A DNA stretch of 64,000 bases from Streptomyces niger (GTDB taxonomy: Bacteria; Actinomycetota; Actinomycetes; Streptomycetales; Streptomycetaceae), in contig NZ_JOFQ01000023.1 of NCBI RefSeq assembly GCF_000718305.1, positions 66,662-130,661 of the forward strand, written 5' to 3'. Below are positions 26,044 to 34,507 of the stretch, one piece after another. Under the pieces are notes generated by a model. It was given only the letters and a program-made list of their open reading frames with translations, did no database searches and was not told the DNA's origin. A program made the position numbers and the translations under genes. Positions within the stretch are counted from its first letter, which is position 1. Each line of letters opens with the position of its first letter.

Positions 26044-26570
26044 TCATTCACAGCACTGTGAGGTGGCGTGGCGTCGAGTCTCCGAAGGGTGGATGCCGAC
26101 ATACCGCGTGAGGGACAGCGCGTCCTGCGGCTCGTCGACCTGGAAGGTGACGCGACACAGCAGGCTGCCCCCTCCAGCGCGGCACCCTCGCAGGCAAGGA
26201 CGAAGACGAGCGAGAGCGAGGAAGGCGGACCGGGCGTTCCGTCGTCGGACGGGTGGAAGAAACACACGTCGAGATAGGCACGTGCGGCATAGGCACGTGC
26301 GGCCCGGGCGATGAGAGGAAGGGGCCGCTCAACATGGCGTGCGCTCTCGGCCAGATGGGCGTCGAGACGGGCTCGGGTGTCCGGGCCGATGCCGTAGCGT
26401 TCCCGGCCCCTCCTTGGCGAAGGCCGGCAGGTTGCGGAACGGGAGCGGCTGCGGTGTACCCAGTACATGCTGCTGCCAGCGTTGGAGCAGCTCGAACTTG
26501 CGGTCTCGTCTCGCCGGCCTCGCCGCTGTCGCCTCTCTCGCCGTGTAACGAACAGCGAAGTGTCCGGCAT
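26044..26570 (-). pseudogene. broken Fic-domain protein gene
   Basis: The minus strand holds GPDTRARLDAHLAESARHVE, then AYLDVCFFHPSDDG. After a one-base shift, NARSAFLALA continues, followed by RVTFQVDEPQDALSLTRYVG. Joined, this gives HPSDDGNARSA, close to the Fic active-site motif HPFx(D/E)GN(G/A)R. Fic proteins transfer AMP or related groups to Tyr/Ser/Thr of targets; stand-alone copies can be toxins. The Phe is replaced by Ser, and the frame breaks inside the motif, so it is inactive. At least two frameshifts are needed. Confidence 0.6.
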
Positions 26571-26651
26571 GACAGATACAGATCGAGATCGCGCTGACGA
26601 TGACCGAGTTCCTCAGCTCATGCCTACCAATGCGATGAGTGGGGCCCGCCG

Positions 26652-27275
26652 TCAGATACGGAGGTCGCGCGGGAAGCCGGTCCAACGCAGTTCGGTGGGG
26701 AGGTGCCCCATGTCGTTGTAGAAGAGCACCGCCGCAGGGCGACCGGGCGCATAGCGGATGACGGTCAGTGCGGCATTGGCATGATTGAGGCCCATCCACC
26801 GCCACTTCGGCGCTTCGAGGGCGGCTCGCACGAGCCAGCCAATGAGGAAGTTGTGCGTGACGATCAGTTCGTGGCGAGGTTCGTCGCCGTCGACAGGGCC
26901 GGTGAAGCGTGCGAGTGCCGCCTGAGCCAGCTCTGGGCCGTTCTCGCTTTCCTCGGGGGGAAATTGGGAGAGACGAGCGAGCATGGCGTCCGCCGATTCC
27001 GGCGGCAATTCATCTCGCTGCGGCAGGTAGGGGATGTAGTCCCCGGCCAGCGCGGAAGGCTGCAGGGGAACGCCGTCGAGCCGCTCACAGATCAGCTGGG
27101 CGGTCTGCTCCGCTCGCGGAAGTGGGCCGTGCTGGACAATCGTGAGGGGACTGCGTCGAAGCCGTTCGCCCAGCAGTATCGCTTGCCGGCGTCCGTTGTC
27201 GGTCAGCTCACTCTCATCCCGTGACGCCTCGCCGTGCCGCGCAAGGTAAAGGTATCGGGCAGCTCTTCCCACCAC
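26652..27275 (-). CDS. histidine phosphatase (phosphoglycerate mutase-like)
   Basis: 207 aa from GTG 27275, chosen because GGAGGA is six bases upstream and the fold begins at once (VVGRAARYLYLARHGEA). The frame is open further 5' to 27566 without similarity. ARHGEA carries the phosphorylated His. PLPRAEQTAQLICERL holds the second Arg, and ELIVTHNFLIGWLV the second catalytic His. LNHANAALTVIRY is the usual final strand. It is a soluble phosphatase of the branch-2 type; the substrate cannot be read from sequence. It is a single gene on its strand. Confidence 0.87.
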   Translation of the reverse strand: MVGRAARYLYLARHGEASRDESELTDNGRRQAILLGERLRRSPLTIVQHGPLPRAEQTAQLICERLDGVPLQPSALAGDYIPYLPQRDELPPESADAMLARLSQFPPEESENGPELAQAALARFTGPVDGDEPRHELIVTHNFLIGWLVRAALEAPKWRWMGLNHANAALTVIRYAPGRPAAVLFYNDMGHLPTELRWTGFPRDLRI

Positions 27276-28018
27276 AGCGGCTCCTCCGTCAGCATTTGCG
27301 ATCTTGTCAACGCCTGGACGGACGCTGCCCTGCGCCGTGTGGTTCCGGCGCCGATGAACACCTCGCCCCCAGGCAACCGTCGGCGACGTATGTCGGCCTG
27401 CCGGCCTCCCCCCGTTCGTGCGACTCCTGCTCGTGAGCTGGCGGCGAGGCGGTAGGAGCCGGTGCCGGTTCTGACGCGTGACACAGCTACCCGACAAAGG
27501 GGCGGTGGCAACCTGACTCCCAGCAGCGTTCGGCCCCCGAAACCGGGAACACACTCTCCAGCACACCGCCTCTTGTCCGGCTCAACGTCGGCCGGCCACC
27601 GTCCCGCGCAAGGGGTGCCAGGTGTGCCCCTGGGGTGGGGAGCACGAGTCTCGCCGTCTCACGCCATGGTTGCGCCGTCGTGACCACGAAACCAAGAAGA
27701 CGAACCAGCTACGCCCCGGGCCTTCGAGGACGCGGCCCGGCCGAGAACGTGCAGGTTGGCGGCGTCTGACACGCCGTGGCGACATCGAGGCCAGCGAGCC
27801 GAGGACGGCAATCTCCTTGGGGTCGACAGCCAACCCATCAGACGAAGCTGCTGCCTCCAGCGCGAAGCGGGAGCAGACGCTACTGCCGTGTCCAACATCG
27901 GCCGGCCATGGACACCGGCGGTGTCAGCTCACCTGCAGTCACCGCCCTCAGCACCCGGCACCCAGCTGCCGCCACTCAGCTCCCGGCACTCAGCTACTCA
28001 CCACTCAGCTGCAGCTTG
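27276..28018. other. gene-poor stretch with 14-bp repeats
   Basis: No gene recognised. At about 27945-28015 an imperfect 14-bp unit (CACTCAGCTCCCGG-like) is repeated four to five times, ending about 5 bp from the stop of the LysE-type gene. Confidence 0.55.
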
Positions 28019-28687
28019 TCAGCGCAGGGCGACCGCCGCGCCCGTTCGTTCGGTGGCGATCTTGACGGCGAAGCCCGCCAGCGCGGTGCCCATCACATAG
28101 CGGTGCAGGCGCTGCCAGAGCGGGTGCCGGCCGAAGAACCCGGCGACGGAGCCGGCCGTCACGATGAAGAACGCGTTGCCTGCCACACCCACCGCGATCT
28201 GGGTCAGCCCCAACGCCACGCCCTGCCAACCGACATGGCCGAGCGCCGGGTCGACGAACTGCGGCAGCAGCGAAATGTAGAGGATGGCCACCTTGGGATT
28301 GAGCAGGCAGGTGAGAAAGCCCATAAGGAAGAGCTTGCGGGTCCCGTCCGGCGCCAGCTCCTGCGGCGCGAGGGCGGATCGGCCGCCCGGTCGGACGGCC
28401 TTCCAGGCCAGCCAGAGCAGGTAGCCCGCTCCGACCAGCTTGATCACCAGGTAGACCTCCGGCACCAGCGCGAAGACGGTGGCGATACCGGCGGACACCG
28501 CGAAGAGGTAGACCAGGAAGCCGAGGCCGACCCCGGCCAACGAGACCAGCCCCGCCCGACGGCCCTGGGCGATCGAGCGGGAGACCAGGTAGATCATGTT
28601 CGGCCCCGGCGTCAGCACCATGCCGAGCTCCACCATCGCGATCCCTGCTATTGCTCCCAACCCGACCACAACAAAACCTCCGTACAT
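28019..28687 (-). CDS. LysE/RhtB family amino-acid exporter
   Basis: 222 aa from ATG 28687 (an AGG lies about 10 bp upstream). The N-terminal MVLTPGPNMIYLVSRSIAQG is the LysE/RhtB signature. About six hydrophobic segments follow, and FLMGFLTCLLNPKVAILYIS is the second family motif. Members export amino acids or homoserine-lactone-like compounds by proton exchange. No LysR/LrpA regulator is adjacent. A 14-bp repeat array begins just past its stop. Confidence 0.88.
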   Translation of the reverse strand: MYGGFVVVGLGAIAGIAMVELGMVLTPGPNMIYLVSRSIAQGRRAGLVSLAGVGLGFLVYLFAVSAGIATVFALVPEVYLVIKLVGAGYLLWLAWKAVRPGGRSALAPQELAPDGTRKLFLMGFLTCLLNPKVAILYISLLPQFVDPALGHVGWQGVALGLTQIAVGVAGNAFFIVTAGSVAGFFGRHPLWQRLHRYVMGTALAGFAVKIATERTGAAVALR

Positions 28688-29696
28688 ACGTTCGCCTGGT
28701 GGCAACCTAACAGCCCACGGCCACGTGCGGCTCAGCGTGCCGAACCGCAACAACCGTCACCTCACCACGCCAACACCCCAGCCGCGGTCGCCACCGGTCG
28801 TTTCGTCGAGATCGAACCGCGCGCTAACCTCCCCCTGCCGTCTCGAAAGGGTCAGCCCCCACCGTTCCCCTGTTGCGCTGCCACTGCCACTGCCACTACC
28901 AGTGCAAGTGCCACTGCCACTGCCGCTGCCGCTGCCGCTGCTAGCACGGCTTCCACAGTCGGCGCCGGTGCCAGGGCCGGTAAGGAGTGCGAAGCGCAGG
29001 CACTGGTGCGGTAGGACATCGCCGACCTTCGTACCGGGCGCCTGTCGCGTTTCGTGAGGCAGTACGCCGATACGCACGCCGTCCTGCGCATCGCCGCCGA
29101 AGACTACGCGGCGGACATGTCCGCAGATACCTTTCCCGGCCCGGAGCTCATCCCGGCCCGAAGCGCATCCCGGCCCGGAGCTCGCCTCCCAGCACCTCGG
29201 CACCGCCGCCGGCCAAGCACGTCAGCCAAGCCCGGGCGTGCAGGTACGGTTCGACCTCGTCGGTCGCCATCCCGTCACAGATCTTCAGGGCGGAGACGAA
29301 GGCCCTTCTGACGCCGTACCGGACGGCTTCGTTCGGGGCGCGTCGGCCAGCCGCTCGACGTGGCGCAGTGCGGCGGCGAATACGGCGCCGGTGTCGGGTG
29401 GTGACCGAACCGGTCTGCCGGGTCAGGTGTCGCGTCCGTCCGGCATGGTCTCGCTGGCGAGGCGTCCCCCGGGCCGACCGACGCGCGCGAGGCACATCGC
29501 AGCCCGTTGCGAGCCAGTGCCCTGCACGCCGTGCACGCCATGCAGGGGAAGACGGGCATCTATTCGTGTTGCTCAGGAGACCGTTGTGAAGAACTGAGTG
29601 CCGTCTCCTGCCGTTTGTGGAAAGGAGCTGACTTTCACGCCTCATCGGTGCCAAGCATGGTCACGTCAACCGACTGACCATCGGAGGGACACCGTT
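28688..29696. other. gene-poor stretch with hexanucleotide microsatellite
   Basis: No intact gene. A CTGCCA/CTGCCG hexamer repeats about twelve times at 28868-28945. A plus-strand piece DIADLRTGRLSRFVRQYADT (about 29019-29078) looks like protein, but a TAG stands before it and the frame soon fails; it may be a gene remnant. Confidence 0.45.
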
Positions 29697-30860
29697 GTGA
29701 GAACGCGAAATACCCGCAAGGCCGGCTTAGTTGCGGTGGTGACCGCGGCATTGCTCATCCCGCTGACTGGTACGCCGGCACACGCCGACGGCGACGCCGG
29801 GGGAAACACGAGCGGCCGGACCGAGATCAAGATGGCACCGGTCAAGAAGATCACTGCCGACGCACCCAAGACTGCCGACGCACCCAGGAACGACGGGGCG
29901 ACCGGGGCCCATCCCAAGGACGTGACCTGCGCGGTCAACCAATTCACCTTTGACCGCACCACGTCCTGTTACAGCGGGACCGGCACGATTCAGTTCAAGG
30001 ACGCCTCTACGGGCCAGGTGAACGGCACCGCGCAGTTGGCGATGACCGTCAACGGCAAGCTCGATCCCCGCAATCGCCACAAGGCCGACTACACCGCGAA
30101 AGTCACCCTCTCTCGCCCCACCGTGCCGGAAGGCTGGCTGGGACAGGGCGCCGTGTCCTTCAAGTGTGCCACGTGCCGGGCCACCGGCGGTGGCTCCCAG
30201 CTCCTTACCCCCGGCACCACGCGCACCTATACGTTCTCCGTGGACTCGGTGGGCGAAGAACTGAACACCGATGACTGGGGCCAGCGCCTCAACATCACTT
30301 TCCCGCGCTACACGCCGGTCAATCTGGAGACCATCGCAGGCAAGGTGCGCTGTGACAACACACCGTATGTCAGCCCGCAGAAGGACGGCGGCTGTGTGTT
30401 CCCCCAGTACACCCCGACCTGGCAGGTCTCGGTGAGCGACGGCCGAGTGGCCGAGGTCGCCTGGCACATCGACTGGGCGCAGCGGAACCTGCAGCATCCG
30501 TGGGGCGCCCCGCACAAGGGCTATCCATTGCACCGCACGATGGATCCAGCTCTGCAGGAGGCGAATCGCAAGGTCTCCTGCAAGGGGGTACCCAAGCCGC
30601 CGGCTGATCCGGACGAGCCGGAGAAGTCCTGCGATGAGTACCCGTATGCCGCCTCGTATGAGGGCGCGAGCCGGAATCTGGACTACTCGTGCCAGTTCCT
30701 CAACGCCAAGCACAACAGCAAGGAAGGCAGTCTGAAGAAGGCGTGGCAGAACTCCCAGCGGGTCCTGGAGGAGGACGCGTTCTGGGTGGAGGTCGTCAAG
30801 CCTGCTGGGGCCGTCGCGCCGCCCCAGCCCCGCGGCCCGGTGGGCTGCGGCTCCAGCTGA
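29697..30860 (+). CDS. secreted NucA/NucB-domain DNase
   Basis: 387 aa from GTG 29697 with GGAGGG upstream. The signal peptide (RTRNTRKAGLVAVVTAALL, then PLTGTPAHA) is cleaved at about residue 28. The middle is a beta-rich region with Cys pairs (VTCAVNQ, TSCYSG, KCATC). The C-terminal domain carries KSCDEYPYAASYEGAS (about 315), the NucA/NucB motif in which Asp-Glu lies at the catalytic site. The family includes sporulation and competence nucleases of Bacillus that cut extracellular DNA. It is exported and probably nicks DNA. It is followed by a terminator. Confidence 0.85.
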   Translation: MRTRNTRKAGLVAVVTAALLIPLTGTPAHADGDAGGNTSGRTEIKMAPVKKITADAPKTADAPRNDGATGAHPKDVTCAVNQFTFDRTTSCYSGTGTIQFKDASTGQVNGTAQLAMTVNGKLDPRNRHKADYTAKVTLSRPTVPEGWLGQGAVSFKCATCRATGGGSQLLTPGTTRTYTFSVDSVGEELNTDDWGQRLNITFPRYTPVNLETIAGKVRCDNTPYVSPQKDGGCVFPQYTPTWQVSVSDGRVAEVAWHIDWAQRNLQHPWGAPHKGYPLHRTMDPALQEANRKVSCKGVPKPPADPDEPEKSCDEYPYAASYEGASRNLDYSCQFLNAKHNSKEGSLKKAWQNSQRVLEEDAFWVEVVKPAGAVAPPQPRGPVGCGSS

Positions 30861-30892
30861 GCGGCGCAATCCCCCTTTCACGAGGGTGAGGT

Positions 30893-30924
30893 GAGGGCAG
30901 GCTGCATACTCGGGGCCTGCCCTC
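30893..30924 (+). terminator. terminator after nuclease gene
   Basis: 10-bp perfect arms GAGGGCAGGC / GCCTGCCCTC with a 12-nt loop, 32 bp after the nuclease stop. Confidence 0.6.
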
Positions 30925-30961
30925 GTCCCTGTCTGCCGGCCAACGATAGGAGCTGCCCGCG

Positions 30962-31546
30962 ATGCCGACACTGCTTCACGAGGCCGCCGGTCGCCTGTTC
31001 ATCAGCGACAACACCTTCCGTCTCTACGACCCCGATGTCATGCAGCACCCGGAGGACGACGGTGACTTCGACGCCACCGCAACCGGTCTGGTAGCCCTGA
31101 CCGCCTCCGGGCCCCTCATCGTCTGCGGCACTCACCTCGGACAGGTCGAGGTCACCGCGCAGCTCTGGGATCGCGCACCCGACCTGAGCGGGGAGAACTC
31201 ACAGGACAAGCACGACAAGCAGGACAGGCGAGACTGGCACGACAGGCGGGTCTGGCAGGACATCGCAGAGCTGACAGTGCCCTGGTCCGGCAACACTCTG
31301 GAAATCTGGGGCGAGGGCGAGCCGGAGATCCCCCTCCCCCTCCCCGGGCCCGGCACCTACCGGCTGCGTGTCCACGCCCGCCACCGCGATGCAGGCGAAG
31401 ACCGCGACGAGAACACGCCGGTGGAGACGGTGCTCCTGCAACTCTGGCCTACCGAGGGCCCGCACGAACCACCGCTTGTCCACAAGGCCGACAGCACCAC
31501 CGGCGCACTATGGCGCGAGGACCAGAAGGAAGAAAAGGAAGAATAA
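30962..31546 (+). CDS. conserved hypothetical protein
   Basis: 194 aa, ATG 30962 with GATAGGAG upstream. It is beta-rich and acidic: GRLFISDNTFRLYDPDVMQH, LVALTASGPLIVCGTHLGQV, then AELTVPWSGNTLEIWGEGEP and GTYRLRVHARHRDAGEDRDE. It is a soluble protein type I have seen widely in Streptomyces without a known role. A charged insert (SQDKHDKQDRRDWHDRR, about residues 80-96) interrupts the middle and derives from CAAGCACGACAAG-type repeats. The last residues, KEEKEE, run into a purine-rich repeat covering the stop codon. Confidence 0.72.
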   Translation: MPTLLHEAAGRLFISDNTFRLYDPDVMQHPEDDGDFDATATGLVALTASGPLIVCGTHLGQVEVTAQLWDRAPDLSGENSQDKHDKQDRRDWHDRRVWQDIAELTVPWSGNTLEIWGEGEPEIPLPLPGPGTYRLRVHARHRDAGEDRDENTPVETVLLQLWPTEGPHEPPLVHKADSTTGALWREDQKEEKEE

Positions 31547-31600
31547 GAGGGTAGAGGGAAGAATAAAAGGAGGCGGAGGAATAGGAGGAATAGCAGAAGT
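31528..31600. repeat. purine-rich repeat across a stop codon
   Basis: Runs of AGGAAGAATAAGAGGG and AGGAGGAATA-type units from inside the last codons of the hypothetical gene to about 54 bp beyond its TAA. Confidence 0.65.
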
Positions 31601-31772
31601 CTCTGGCTCGGACCCAGCTGCACGGACTTCCTGGCTTCCTGGCCGATTCCGACGGCGGCCGAGCCCGCTGCGCACAGCACCTTGTGACGCCCCGTCACCT
31701 GCCTTCCCCCGCTCCTCACCCACTCCAACCTTTCTTTCGAAGACGCCAGGCCGCGGAGACGCCTTCGATTGA

Positions 31773-32381
31773 TTAGTGGAGGGACGCCAGCGATGGGTCC
31801 GTGGTCGAGCCGGAACCATCGGCGGCCACCTCAGCTCCGTGCGCTGGGAAACCTCGTTCGGCCTGCGGTACGGAGGGCTTCTGCCGCCTTGTGATGCCCG
31901 GGTCCAGGCCCTTGGGGAGCGGCTCGTCTCCATTCAAGTGGGCGGAGCTCCACTCGCCGGCGGCGCGGGCGACGGAGCGTACGAAGGGCGGCAGGGCCTC
32001 CGGGCGGCGGAGTTGCTCGGTGGCGGGGGTACGGGTGATGACGCCTTCGGTCCAGGTGACCGTCTGTCCCTGGCCGCCGCATGCCGCGTGCTCGGTGGTG
32101 CCTCGGACCTGGCAGGCCAGGCAGGTGATCTTTGCGGTGCCCTTGCAGCGAGGGCAGGTGGTACGGCCACGGCCGCGGCAACCGGTGCAGGGCCTTGCCC
32201 ACTGCGCCGCACCGGAGCAGTCGGCCGAGACTTCCTGGCCTGCGGCGAGGACCGCGCGGGGGTGGTCCCACTGCGCGGTGCCGCCGCAGGCCCGGCACGG
32301 GGTCGTCTCCCGGCATTCACCGCACGGCACGTCCGGCTCGCACGTCAGATGACCACGACCGGTACACCGTGCGCAGCTCAC
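31773..32381 (-). CDS. DnaJ-like CxxCxGxG zinc-finger protein
   Basis: 202 aa from GTG 32381. The N-terminal half is packed with Cys pairs: CARCTGRGHLTC, CGECRETTPCRACGG, then CTGCRGRGRTTCPRCKGTAK and CLACQVRG, CGGQGQ. This is the repeating Cys-x-x-Cys-x-Gly-x-Gly of the DnaJ central domain, which binds two zinc ions and unfolded peptides. There is no J-domain (no HPD) and no DnaJ C-terminal domain; residues about 120-202 are Pro/Arg-rich without family match. The ribosome-binding site is weak. It is possibly a zinc-binding thiol protein. A 26-bp repeat array lies upstream. Confidence 0.65.
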   Translation of the reverse strand: MSCARCTGRGHLTCEPDVPCGECRETTPCRACGGTAQWDHPRAVLAAGQEVSADCSGAAQWARPCTGCRGRGRTTCPRCKGTAKITCLACQVRGTTEHAACGGQGQTVTWTEGVITRTPATEQLRRPEALPPFVRSVARAAGEWSSAHLNGDEPLPKGLDPGITRRQKPSVPQAERGFPAHGAEVAADGSGSTTDPSLASLH

Positions 32382-32934
32382 GGTGCCATTGCCGCAGGCG
32401 AATCGCCGCGGTAGTCGCGGCGGAGCACTGTCGCAGCACGACTACGCGAAGCACTATCGCAGCACGACTACGCGGAGCACTGTGGCAGCACGACTACGGT
32501 GGTGCCGTGCGGCGGGTGCCCTCGAAAACCATCATTGAGGTGGTGTACTCCTCACACTCCATGTCCCTCGCAACACCTGTCGTCGACACGCACGCACGTG
32601 ATCGGTCGTCGTGTGAACTGTCGGGTACCGCGCATCGGTAGCCGATGCCGGCCTCGTGGCCGCTGTGGTGACCGGCCGTGCGCTCCGAGAGGCGACTGCA
32701 GGGCGGAACCACGTACGACCTCCTGGGCGGCCCTCACCTCATCGTCGTTCTCGAAGGCCCATGTACTGCCCGCATCGATAGACACGGGCGAGGACGGACC
32801 CGGACGGTCGGGCGTCTGATGAAACACCGTGTGTCGGGCCGGAGGATCACATCAGCTGTGCGGGGACGTCGGTAGGTCGGGATAACTGGCGCCTGGCCGG
32901 TGGCACGGCGGTAATCGCTGGATACGCTCCCGTC
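32382..32934. other. gene-poor region with 26-bp array
   Basis: Units containing GCACTGTCGCAGCACGACTA repeat at exact 26-bp spacing (32425, 32451, 32477; array about 32419-32497), just upstream of the zinc-finger gene. The remainder holds no recognised gene. Confidence 0.75.
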
Positions 32935-33351
32935 ATGTCCGACTCAGCCGACGCCATCAGCCAGCGCAATGCCGAAGTGGTCCGCCGCTACCTTCGAGTG
33001 TTCGAGACACAGGACGTCGATGAGCTCGCAGAACTCGTCGCCGAAGATGTGCTTGTCCATGGAGCAGGCCGGAACGTACAGGGTCGACGCTATCCGGAGG
33101 CTGCGGTTCTGACTCCGGGCCTCTCCAACTGCCGTGTGCGGGTGGACGTCCTCTTCGCCGCTGAAGACCGCGTCACCGTGGCCTTCACCTTGACCTACCA
33201 CCACGACCGCACCGGGCGCGACCTGACCATGACGGGCGTGAAGTCCTACCGTCTGAGGGAAGGCCGCATCGTCGAGTTCTGGGGCGAGACCGACCTGTAC
33301 GGACTCCTTCGTCAGGCCGGGCTCATTCCCGAGCGGATTCCTCCCTTCTGA
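32935..33351 (+). CDS. NTF2-like (SnoaL-type) protein
   Basis: 138 aa. The pattern fits the small NTF2/SnoaL fold: an N-terminal helix (NAEVVRRYLRVFETQDVDEL), then AELVAEDVLVHGAG, and curved strands DRVTVAFTLTYHHDRTGRDL, SYRLREGRIVEFWGETD. Acidic and His residues in the pocket resemble isomerases and hydrolases of the family, but substrates vary too much to assign. Start ATG 32935; the ribosome-binding site is weak. It stands alone, followed after 180 bp by the YunG-like gene. Confidence 0.8.
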   Translation: MSDSADAISQRNAEVVRRYLRVFETQDVDELAELVAEDVLVHGAGRNVQGRRYPEAAVLTPGLSNCRVRVDVLFAAEDRVTVAFTLTYHHDRTGRDLTMTGVKSYRLREGRIVEFWGETDLYGLLRQAGLIPERIPPF

Positions 33352-33532
33352 GAGACGGCGACCGGCGACGCGGATCGACTCCGTCATCCGGCGGCGTTTG
33401 TCGATGAGTTAGGGAGGTGGTCGGCCCGGGCCCCAGGAGCCGGGGGACGTTCGTCAGCCGAACAGGCCGTGACCGGTTGCGGTGTCTGTCAGCGTCCAGC
33501 CGTTGTCAGTGCCTGCTGGCAGGATCACCGGC

Positions 33533-33961
33533 ATGACACCGTTGCTTCTCACCGACATCGAACGAGCCATCCGCAGCAGTTGGAGTGCCGAGACGTGCAC
33601 GCCGGAGTTCCGATCGCGGTGGACCACGGACAATCCGGCCCGGGACCAGTGCGGGGTGACCGCCATGGTGCTCAATGACCTGCTGGGAGGGGAGTTGATC
33701 CGGGGAGAAGTCCACGTAAACGGAGAGCGCGTGGACTACCACTGGTGGAACCGCCTGGGGATGGGCGTGGAGATCGACCTCACCCGCGAACAGTTCGGGC
33801 CGGAGGAGATCGTCACGGAAGGCATGGTGATCGCCCGCCCGCCTGTGGCCGAGTGGAGCCGGCTCCGTGAGGAGTACGAGCTTCTCCGCAACCGCGTCGC
33901 GGAAAGGCTCAATCGGCAACAGGCAGCGGTCTCTGCGACCGCGTCTCGTCAGCCGTCTTGA
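33533..33961 (+). CDS. YunG-like protein
   Basis: 142 aa from ATG 33533 (AGGA upstream); the open frame begins earlier but MTPLLLTDIERAIRSSWSAE is the family start. PARDQCGVTAMVLNDLLGGE, VDYHWWNRLGMGVEIDLTRE and EQFGPEEI match the YunG pattern as I remember it. A Cys (DQC), His (YHWW) and Asp (EIDLT) are arranged like a papain-like catalytic triad. That is an inference from spacing only. Function unknown. Confidence 0.72.
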   Translation: MTPLLLTDIERAIRSSWSAETCTPEFRSRWTTDNPARDQCGVTAMVLNDLLGGELIRGEVHVNGERVDYHWWNRLGMGVEIDLTREQFGPEEIVTEGMVIARPPVAEWSRLREEYELLRNRVAERLNRQQAAVSATASRQPS

Positions 33962-34507
33962 AGTGGAACCGACGGGAGGGGGGCGGCGACATCCGTAGTC
34001 ATCCATGGTCAAGGCATCGCCCGACGCTTTCGCCGACACTGTGAGCGAACTCGAGCCCGTCCTCGACGTCGACTGTGGCCCGGTTCCATGACCGCCTCAT
34101 GCCGCTTCAGCGTCGCCTCTGCCATCGTCCTCGACCTCGGCCTCGGCCCCGGCCTCGATGAAGCGTCCCTCGGCGGCGTGCTCGACTGGTGGCCACTGTT
34201 CAACCTCCCCAACCTCCCTGGTGACATGCTTCCCAACAACCTCGCCCTGTTCGCGATACGCACCGAGGCCTACGGAGGAGTGGGCGAAGGTGGCAGGCGG
34301 AGGTGGAAGGCGCAGGCGGAGTCGGAGGCGGAGGAGTGGGCGCAGGCGGCACAGGGCCCGTATCGGAACACTGTGCCGCCACCGTCACCTACCGCTGTGC
34401 GTCGTTCGGACGCTTCTCTCGTGCCAAGCTGCCGCCCATCCTGCCGAGACGGTACTCGTGACTCGATCTCACCGCACTGTGAGGCGGCGTGCGCCCGACG
34501 CGGTCGA
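33962..34507. other. gene-poor stretch
   Basis: No intact gene. A plus-strand piece (VLDWWPLFNLPNLPGDMLPN, about 34178-34237) is protein-like but fades into a GGCGGAGGTGG-type repeat at about 34280-34350. It may be a remnant. Confidence 0.4.
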
